DNA from: a virus
IMG/VR virus record: IMGVR_UViG_3300025086_000106
Location: 1 to 35,558 of that record
Reading direction: 5' to 3' (one strand)
Length of the DNA: 35,558 nucleotides
The notes beneath the pieces were generated by a model. The model was not told the DNA's origin and did not search any database. It saw only the letters and a list, made by a program, of their open reading frames with translations. Positions 29,943 to 35,558 of the stretch are shown piece by piece (position 1 is the stretch's first letter; every line of letters starts with the position of its first letter). Made by a program: the position numbers and the translations under genes.

Positions 29943-31955
29943 TTTAATCTCTCTTTTTACTTCTTCTCTTTCTTCATCCGACAGAGTATCAAACAAATCT
30001 TCTACAATACCATTGGCCGCCAGTAAAGCAGCTTCTTGTGTAGGAAACTCAGCTTTATCAAAAGAGAGTAGCTTATTAGTTATGCTAGGTTTTGTAGCTA
30101 TTTTAGCCAACACTACAGGAGCAAGTAAAATAGACCCTCCCATAAGGGCATCTACAGAAGCTACAGCATACCCTTGTCCGCCCATTCCCGCCGCCTTAGC
30201 TTCACTAAAACTCCTTCCGGGCGCACTTAATGCCGCATACTCTTTAGACCTAAAAAGAAGCTCTCCTAAATTACCTTGTATGGTAGAAGATGTTTCAGAC
30301 ATTAGATTCATTATCTGTTTAACTCTGGGTGCATCTTCACCTAAAATTAACTTTAGTCTAGCCGCATTCTCAGGTGTTTGAAACTGAGAGGCTAAATAAG
30401 AATATTTTTGATTGTTGAAGTCCCCGCCGACATCAGTAAAGATATTTTTTAAGTATGACTCTTTAATAACTTGTTTAGCTTCATCAGCAGTTTTGAAAGG
30501 CAAACCACTAGGTAGTCTTTTATTACTAGCCCTCTTTATAACCGCATAAGATTCATCTATGCTTTTCATCATAGCTGTAATCTCATCTAAACCGCCACTA
30601 CGGTTTAACATTCTGCCTAAAGAAGAATAAGATTCTTTAGTGGCGTTATTGACGAACCTAGCGTTGACTTTAGGAAGAATACCGTTAATAGATACTCTGT
30701 AGGCCTTTTTTAAGTCTTGATATTTAGCCCCTAATTCTGGGCTTGTTCTGTCTAAACTTCTTTGAACTACGCCACGGATATTCTTTGATAATATAGTTAG
30801 TTCCCGCGCAGCTTCTCTTTGAGCGCCTGTTGACCCTAAACCACCTAAAGCAGCTATATCTGTTTTTAGAGTCTTTTCAAACTCCAGTAGCTCCTTTACA
30901 GACAAAGTTTTTAACTTAGACATAGTATCTAAAGTATCGTTAACATACTTTAATGTAGAAGGCTGTAGATAGTTACGTAGTTCCCCCTGTGACCTGTTCT
31001 TAAACTTAGTAAAAGAACTTTTTAATGGGCCTAGCTGAGTCCTCTGCGCTCCTAGTCCTTCTTGTATTTCTTGAAGTCCCCTAGAGTACAAAGTAGACAT
31101 AGCTTTTTTGCCTTCGTCTACAACAGTAGACATGGCCTGTCCTAATGCTCTAGGGTCTTGAAATTCATCAGTTCCTGACCTATTCATTATTTCAGTGAGT
31201 GCAGACGCAGAAGCATTATCTAATCGTTCTGTAGCTTTCCCCATTTTACCTGAAGAAAACAAGCCTAAATTTGCAATGCCTTCAGACAGTATCTGTACAG
31301 TGTTAGCTTGCCCTGTCTGAGAAGGTAATAGAGTAGCTCCAAACTCCTCTGCTAGTTTTTGAGACTCCCTCAAAGACTCTGGACTACCTGAAGGTAATAG
31401 TCCCGCTGTCCTAGCAAGGGCTTCACTTTGCGCTGCCTGTGCAACAGCCCTGCTGCTCTGTTCCCCCGCAACTATAGCTGCTTCTTTTACAAACATTTCA
31501 GCAGCTTCTTGAGGGGACATACGTGCAGCTTTAGCACTTAACAAAAAAGGTTTAACTTTACTTCCTAGCCCTAAAGTAACTACATCTATACCTGCTGATA
31601 TTAGTGCCTGTTCAGCAGCCTCAGCATAATCTACAGGAACACCCTCTAAATAATCAGAAGTAACAGAGCCAGCACCGCTTCCTGTTGCGCCCCCTATGAT
31701 ACCTCCTACCACAGCCCCCGGAGGGCCACCTAATGCAAACCCTATTCCTGCTCCTGCTGCACTGCCGCCTAACCCCAAAGGTATTTCCATGTTTTTAGAA
31801 AGAAAGTCTTTCGCTGACTCAAAAAACCCTTGTTCTTGAGTTTCTTTTGGAGTATCTAAACTTTTTATTGTTTCTAATATCCTAGCAGCAGCTTCATAAT
31901 CTTTAGCAGCATACGCTTTTTTATAAGCGTCCTTATGTTCTTGTAAAGTAGGCAT
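29931..31955 (-). CDS. Internal virion / DNA-ejection protein candidate with glycine-zipper segment
   Basis: 674 residues. A helical N-terminus (TLQEHKDAYKKAYAAKDYEA) is followed by a long Gly/Ala segment (about 60-97; IPLGLGGSAAGAGIGFALGG, then AVVGGIIGGATGSGAG), a glycine-zipper pattern suited to membrane insertion. A second weakly hydrophobic stretch (VDALMGGSILLAPVVLA) lies near the C-terminus. Most of the rest is helical. As the last and largest of three adjacent structural genes it fits the place of T7 gp16-type ejection proteins, which form a channel for DNA through the envelope. No transglycosylase motif is seen. Confidence 0.68.
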   Translation of the reverse strand: MPTLQEHKDAYKKAYAAKDYEAAARILETIKSLDTPKETQEQGFFESAKDFLSKNMEIPLGLGGSAAGAGIGFALGGPPGAVVGGIIGGATGSGAGSVTSDYLEGVPVDYAEAAEQALISAGIDVVTLGLGSKVKPFLLSAKAARMSPQEAAEMFVKEAAIVAGEQSSRAVAQAAQSEALARTAGLLPSGSPESLRESQKLAEEFGATLLPSQTGQANTVQILSEGIANLGLFSSGKMGKATERLDNASASALTEIMNRSGTDEFQDPRALGQAMSTVVDEGKKAMSTLYSRGLQEIQEGLGAQRTQLGPLKSSFTKFKNRSQGELRNYLQPSTLKYVNDTLDTMSKLKTLSVKELLEFEKTLKTDIAALGGLGSTGAQREAARELTILSKNIRGVVQRSLDRTSPELGAKYQDLKKAYRVSINGILPKVNARFVNNATKESYSSLGRMLNRSGGLDEITAMMKSIDESYAVIKRASNKRLPSGLPFKTADEAKQVIKESYLKNIFTDVGGDFNNQKYSYLASQFQTPENAARLKLILGEDAPRVKQIMNLMSETSSTIQGNLGELLFRSKEYAALSAPGRSFSEAKAAGMGGQGYAVASVDALMGGSILLAPVVLAKIATKPSITNKLLSFDKAEFPTQEAALLAANGIVEDLFDTLSDEEREEVKREIKGGI

Positions 31956-31957
31956 AC

Positions 31958-33319
31958 TTATTCCTCCCTTTCTTCGGAGGTATAGTATTGTCCGTCTTGG
32001 ACAGCACTAGGGTCAGGTAGTTCTCCCTTTCCTGTTTTAGAGCGTTGAATAACTGCGTCTATTTCTGCTAGTCTAGCGTCAGCTACGCTTTGCGGTGTAG
32101 CTCCTTTACGCAAAACTCTTTGGTAATCATCATAACTATATTCAAGTTCTCTAATGTACGCTTCAATAGTTTCTTTATTTACTGCTGTAAGGTCATTAAT
32201 AGACGAAACAAGCTCTTGTGCGGAAACTCTCTCTCCTTCCGTGGGGTTAGTCCCAAACTCACTCAATCTGCCTATCATTTGTTCTTTAGCTAATTTATTA
32301 AATCTTTCTGCGTCAATTACACCTTCAGCTTCTACCCCTAAGAATTTAAGAACAGCTTTATAACTAGCAGGAACAATGCCGCCTGTTGTAATCCTATCTA
32401 AAAGCTCTCTCTGTTCGTATGCTCGTCTTAACTGAGGGGCTAACTCTCTAACTTTAGTTCTAGCTTGAGAAACTTCTTGAAGCCATAATTCTGCTTCTTT
32501 TTTATCTATATTAAATTTCTGCTGGATACTAAGCGTTTCTCTTCTTAAGTCTTCCTTATACTCATCTCTGCCCATGTTTAGGGCATTTTGTTCTTCGGCA
32601 CTAGCCCCCGTAGTTCCGCTAATAGTAGATGTTCTTCCTTTAGGTACTACTCTGTCTCCTTGGCTATTTCTATATATAATCTCTGATGTACCGTCTTTAT
32701 TAAAGGCTTCAGTTACAAATAATTCTTCGCCAGTTTCATCGTCCCTAACTTTTCCTCTGGAAGTAAATCTAACATCTTTAGATGTAGCACTAGGCGCAGA
32801 AATACCTCTAGCAGTCATTGCTGCATCATAAATATCTTCTAGTTCTGATGGGGAAATATCATATTCTGTTTGGAGAGTAGATACTGTATCTAAAGTATTT
32901 AGACTATAAAAACTATCAGGGTCTACAGTTAGCAAAACATCTTGTATTAAAGAAGTTCCTTCTTCTTTTCTTTCAGCCTTTTCCTTTGTACTTGTTTCTG
33001 TTTTAATTCTTTTCTGGGCAGCTTGAAACAAAGGTATTCCACGTACAGGGTCAAGTTTAGCGTATTCTGATAATACTTTTAGTTCTTGTTCAGGAGTTTT
33101 CATGCCCTGAGACATAACTTCTTGCAGCTTCTCCTGTGGAGTCCTCATGTCCCTACCCATCAGGTTGCCAACATTACGTGCCAGCATACCACCAAGGCTT
33201 GCAGGTTGTACTCCAGCGCCTGTAAGTGTGCTTCCTGCACCTGCTTGTCTTCCTGCAAGGTCTTCACCAAAGTCTCTTATGGAACTAAGCAGACCGGGAC
33301 TAAATCTTAAATTTGCCAT
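31958..33319 (-). CDS. Internal virion protein candidate
   Basis: 453 residues, largely helical and charged. The N-terminus is LRFSPGLLSSIRDFGEDLAG, followed by MLARNVGNLMGRDMRTPQEK and KLDPVRGIPLFQAAQKRI. The middle has SIQQKFNIDKKEAELWLQEV and EAYIRELEYSYDDYQRVLRK helices. Position between two other ejection-type proteins suggests the T7 gp15 role. It overlaps the upstream gene's stop by 1 bp. Confidence 0.62.
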   Translation of the reverse strand: MANLRFSPGLLSSIRDFGEDLAGRQAGAGSTLTGAGVQPASLGGMLARNVGNLMGRDMRTPQEKLQEVMSQGMKTPEQELKVLSEYAKLDPVRGIPLFQAAQKRIKTETSTKEKAERKEEGTSLIQDVLLTVDPDSFYSLNTLDTVSTLQTEYDISPSELEDIYDAAMTARGISAPSATSKDVRFTSRGKVRDDETGEELFVTEAFNKDGTSEIIYRNSQGDRVVPKGRTSTISGTTGASAEEQNALNMGRDEYKEDLRRETLSIQQKFNIDKKEAELWLQEVSQARTKVRELAPQLRRAYEQRELLDRITTGGIVPASYKAVLKFLGVEAEGVIDAERFNKLAKEQMIGRLSEFGTNPTEGERVSAQELVSSINDLTAVNKETIEAYIRELEYSYDDYQRVLRKGATPQSVADARLAEIDAVIQRSKTGKGELPDPSAVQDGQYYTSEEREE

Positions 33320-34416
33320 TAGCCCTTACCTCCAATACCTAAAAAGTTACCTATACCACCCAGAAGGTCGCCTAAGTTGTTATCGCCAAATATACTACTA
33401 AACATGCCTTGCTGTCCTGCTGATGATCCTGCGCCAGAAAAAAGCTGCCCGTACAAGTCTTTTAGTACGTTAGCCCTTGCAATTTCAGTTTGACCTAATG
33501 CTTCCAATCCAGACATCCCAGCTTCAGCAGCTAACCCTGCACCACCACGGCGACCTAAGTCAGCTATAGACGCTATGTTAATTGCTGGTGACAAGGAGGA
33601 CAATAGTTGCTGTTCAGGTGTTGCTTCTAGTCCAAGACCTGCACCAATGTTTTGTAACTGTGCAGCTTGTAGTATAGCAGGTAATCCAGCGGCTTGCTGA
33701 CCTAAACCAAACATTCCCTGTGCAGCCGCTAGGTCTTGCTGCCTTTCCGCACCTGCTTGCTGTAGTGCTGCTAAGGCTGCTGTGTTCTGTGCTTCTGATC
33801 TAGCTTTCTCTAGTGCAAACTGCTCTGGAGATCCACCAAACATGGCTGTACGTAATCCTGTACGCCCTTGAGACTGTAACTGCTCTTGTAATGCTAAGCG
33901 TTGTCTTTCTTCTTCAGGTCGCTGTGCTGCACGTATACGCTCGTACACATCAGCTTCCCTGTCAGCCATAGGAGCCTGTGCTGCCGTGAGAGCGCCTGTA
34001 ACGCCTCCTAACGCCTGAGTTTGTATATTTGATACATCTGGCCCACCTGCACCCGTATAGCTGCCTAGAAGCCCTCCTGTGATCCCTGAGAGTGCCTGTT
34101 GTCTAGCTTGCTGTGCCGGTGTCAACTGTGTTTGAAAACCGCCTGTTGAATCAGTTTTAACATCGCCAAACCCTGTGGTTACAGTAAACGGCTTAAATTG
34201 ACTAGCTGTCTGTGCTTCAGAGCCTATTGTTCTAGCTCCTTGAGCCAAACCTTCGCCTATGCCCCCCAGCCTTCCCATTAAATTAGTTATGGCTGCTGTA
34301 TCTAAGCCTGTTTGAGCTAAGTCTCCAAGGTTTATATTGCCTAAGCCAGACAGTATGCTACTGAAAAACCCCGGCTCATAGTCTCCTGCATTATAGTATC
34401 CTGTTTGTTCTGCCAT
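33319..34416 (-). CDS. Internal virion protein candidate (Gly/Ala/Gln-rich)
   Basis: 365 residues. The N-terminus is MAEQTGYYNAGDYEPGFFSS, then LSGLGNINLGDLAQTGLDTA. A central motif, RLALQEQLQSQGRTGLRTAM, then FGGSPEQFALEKARSEAQN, is a pattern I recognise from marine podovirus structural proteins. It ends in Gly-rich LGDLLGGIGNFLGIGGKG. It is low in charge and rich in Ala, Gly and Gln, like T7 gp14-type proteins. First of the three ejection-type genes. Confidence 0.68.
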   Translation of the reverse strand: MAEQTGYYNAGDYEPGFFSSILSGLGNINLGDLAQTGLDTAAITNLMGRLGGIGEGLAQGARTIGSEAQTASQFKPFTVTTGFGDVKTDSTGGFQTQLTPAQQARQQALSGITGGLLGSYTGAGGPDVSNIQTQALGGVTGALTAAQAPMADREADVYERIRAAQRPEEERQRLALQEQLQSQGRTGLRTAMFGGSPEQFALEKARSEAQNTAALAALQQAGAERQQDLAAAQGMFGLGQQAAGLPAILQAAQLQNIGAGLGLEATPEQQLLSSLSPAINIASIADLGRRGGAGLAAEAGMSGLEALGQTEIARANVLKDLYGQLFSGAGSSAGQQGMFSSIFGDNNLGDLLGGIGNFLGIGGKG

Positions 34417-34426
34417 TATTATCTCT

Positions 34427-34660
34427 CTATATCACTATACTTGTTATTACGGTGGCCCCTGTTGTAATCACTACAGTAACAACAAGCCACGCTAAGCGTT
34501 CCCACCTAGCGGCATGACTGTCAGCAACAGCACGTAACTGTTTTAACTCTACAGTACATTCAGCCCATCTCTCACCACATTCCTTCTCATGGTGAGCTAT
34601 ACGTTCCAAAGCCTCTAAAGCTACGTCCATTTCTGTTTTAGCAGTCATAAGTGTTCTCAT
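34427..34660 (-). CDS. Coiled-coil protein with C-terminal membrane span
   Basis: 77 residues from the ATG at 34660. A helix (MDVALEALERIAHHEKECGE, then RWAECTVELKQLRAVADSHA) leads to one membrane span (LAWLVVTVVITTGATVITSI) at the very C-terminus. This tail-anchored layout resembles XhlA-like lysis accessory proteins and some phage envelope proteins. It sits beside another small hydrophobic gene (34664-34825). Confidence 0.65.
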   Translation of the reverse strand: MRTLMTAKTEMDVALEALERIAHHEKECGERWAECTVELKQLRAVADSHAARWERLAWLVVTVVITTGATVITSIVI

Positions 34661-34663
34661 CAA

Positions 34664-34825
34664 CTACTGCTTGGCTTTGCCAATGTTTAGTGCAATTACG
34701 TCAAGTAGTTTATAAGCCTTTGCAACCCATACGTCATCCGTAGGTGTAGGCGTTAAAGCTGCTATAGTAGATGCTAAAGCTACAGCAGCGGTGAGTACGT
34801 TAAATAAGTCAAATAGGTATTCCAT
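34664..34825 (-). CDS. Small hydrophobic protein (53 residues)
   Basis: MEYLFDLFNVLTAAVALAST, then IAALTPTPTDDVWVAKAYKL and LDVIALNIGKAKQ. One weak membrane span lies at residues 8-25, then a PTPTDD turn and an amphipathic helix. It resembles short conserved proteins near the tail and lysis genes of marine phages. The ATG overlaps the upstream stop (TAATG). Confidence 0.72.
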   Translation of the reverse strand: MEYLFDLFNVLTAAVALASTIAALTPTPTDDVWVAKAYKLLDVIALNIGKAKQ

Positions 34826-35169
34826 TACCAAGGTACTCCATCAGCCTGTGCAGCCTTACGATCAATTTGACCTTGCACTTTTGCAGTACGTTCAGTCTCA
34901 ATACGAGCCTTATACTCAGCAGCGGTTTCGTCGCCTTCTTTGTTGGCTTCCCAGATCCAGCCCAGTACGTCGCTTTCTTTTAGCGAAGCATAGGCAATGT
35001 AATCGCTGCCAGAAGCGTCATAAGTAAAAAGGTTCTTGCCGCCTTCAGTAGCAGTTTCGCCACCAGAGCCATCGCTAACTGCATTGCAAGCCCAATACGC
35101 TTTAATAACGCCACCATCAGCGTCTACATGGGTCATGTTGCTAACCGACCAAGTTGTGGTTATAGCCAT
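34825..35169 (-). CDS. Tail-fibre-adjacent protein of unknown function
   Basis: 114 residues. ITTTWSVSNMTHVDADGGVI, then KAYWACNAVSDGSGG, SLKESDVLGWIWEANKEGD and an AEYKARIETERTAKVQGQID helix. Proteins of this design lie after fibre genes in many cyanophages and marine phages; a fibre-tip or assembly partner is possible. It starts 1 bp after the fibre stop. Confidence 0.75.
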   Translation of the reverse strand: MAITTTWSVSNMTHVDADGGVIKAYWACNAVSDGSGGETATEGGKNLFTYDASGSDYIAYASLKESDVLGWIWEANKEGDETAAEYKARIETERTAKVQGQIDRKAAQADGVPW

Positions 35170-35170
35170 G

Positions 35171-35558
35171 CTATTCTCCTTCAGAAGTTTTTTCGGGTTC
35201 TACAATTACTTTACCGTCGCTATCAGTCCAATCAGTATCCTTCATGTGCTGATCGTGGCGCTCACCTACCACCATCCAAGAGATCGTGTCAGTGCAAGTA
35301 TTGTCTTGTGCAGTAATTGTCAAAGTGTTACCAGACACCGAACCTTTGATTGCAGTCCAGCCTGATTCGTTTGATGTAAAACATTGTACGTTTGTGTTGA
35401 GCAGAACAAAGGTTCCATCCGTCATACCAGCTGCTGTGTCAATGTTTACTGTTGCAGATCCCCCCACCAAATCAACGCTACCACGATAGATATTGTCAGC
35501 TTGTGGCGCTTCCACAAACGAGTGAACAAGGTGGTGGGTATCTGTTTTAGCGGGTAGG
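35171..35558 (-). CDS. Tail fibre protein, C-terminal ~128 residues (5' end outside window)
   Basis: The frame enters from the right edge and ends in TAG at 35171. The tip domain reads KTDTHHLVHSFVEAPQADNI, YRGSVDLVGGSATVNIDTAA, then GSVSGNTLTITAQDNTCTDT and SWMVVGERHDQHMKDTDWTD. An internal ATG at 35515 is not the real start because the upstream residues match the fibre at 1-171 exactly. It is either the missing end of the gene at 1-3395 or the end of a close paralogue. Confidence 0.9.
   Translation of the reverse strand, partial: LPAKTDTHHLVHSFVEAPQADNIYRGSVDLVGGSATVNIDTAAGMTDGTFVLLNTNVQCFTSNESGWTAIKGSVSGNTLTITAQDNTCTDTISWMVVGERHDQHMKDTDWTDSDGKVIVEPEKTSEGE
35388..35558. repeat. Right copy of the imperfect terminal direct repeat
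   Basis: Partner of 1-171. It lies in the same reading frame of a fibre tip domain, and the encoded residues are identical. Overlaying the two copies would close the map into a circle of about 35.39 kb. Confidence 0.95.

Noticed and set aside
1-35558. tRNA genes, integrase, transposase, phage RNA polymerase
   Set aside because: I looked and found no supporting sequence; a covariance-model scan would be decisive for tRNAs.

Overview
The window looks like an almost complete genome of a lytic, podovirus-like tailed phage from an aquatic, probably marine, setting. It carries a podovirus-type portal, a large terminase, a scaffold and HK97-like capsid pair, a short-tail adaptor and nozzle, three internal-virion (ejection) protein candidates and a repeat-rich tail fibre. 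Its T7-like replication set comprises a primase-helicase, a family A DNA polymerase and endonuclease I, together with a class I ribonucleotide reductase. I see no RNA polymerase, integrase, repressor or tRNA, so it differs from classical T7-like phages and must use host RNA polymerase. The host cannot be named from the sequence.

Layout: there are two transcription arms. Positions 17443 down to 1 (minus strand) run terminase small subunit candidate, M15 endolysin, large terminase, portal, small basic proteins, scaffold, capsid, holin-like protein, an 868-residue repeat protein, tail adaptor, tail nozzle and the start of the tail fibre. Positions 17984-29917 (plus strand) hold small early genes including three tandem micro-membrane ORFs, then an SSB candidate, primase-helicase, DNA polymerase, GIY-YIG-like protein, RecB/Cas4-like nuclease, endonuclease I, a DUF3310 protein and the NrdA/NrdB reductase with a small lipoprotein between them. 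Positions 35558 down to 29931 (minus) hold the end of a tail fibre, small membrane proteins and three ejection-protein candidates. The arms diverge from a 540-bp intergenic region (17444-17983) and converge on a perfect hairpin at 29925-29942.

The two window ends are near copies of each other: 1-171 and 35388-35558 match at 150 of 171 positions, and all 21 differences are synonymous in the fibre frame. Joining the ends gives one continuous fibre gene of about 1200 codons and one unbroken late arm, so the simplest reading is a circular or circularly permuted genome of about 35.4 kb, cut inside a gene that varies between strains. A second, paralogous fibre gene is the alternative.

Control: two nearly identical promoters with a consensus -10, an extended TGN and a 17-bp spacer drive the late arm (17479-17507) and the capsid genes (10907-10935). 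The divergent region also holds five GTTGAC/GTCAAC boxes, direct repeats and a G-rich minus-strand tract. The most unusual items are a possible gene overprinted inside the DNA polymerase (23571-23822, with a strong Shine-Dalgarno), the three micro-membrane ORFs with identical 16-bp junctions (18789-19081), the synonymous-only end repeat, and the repeated operator-like region.
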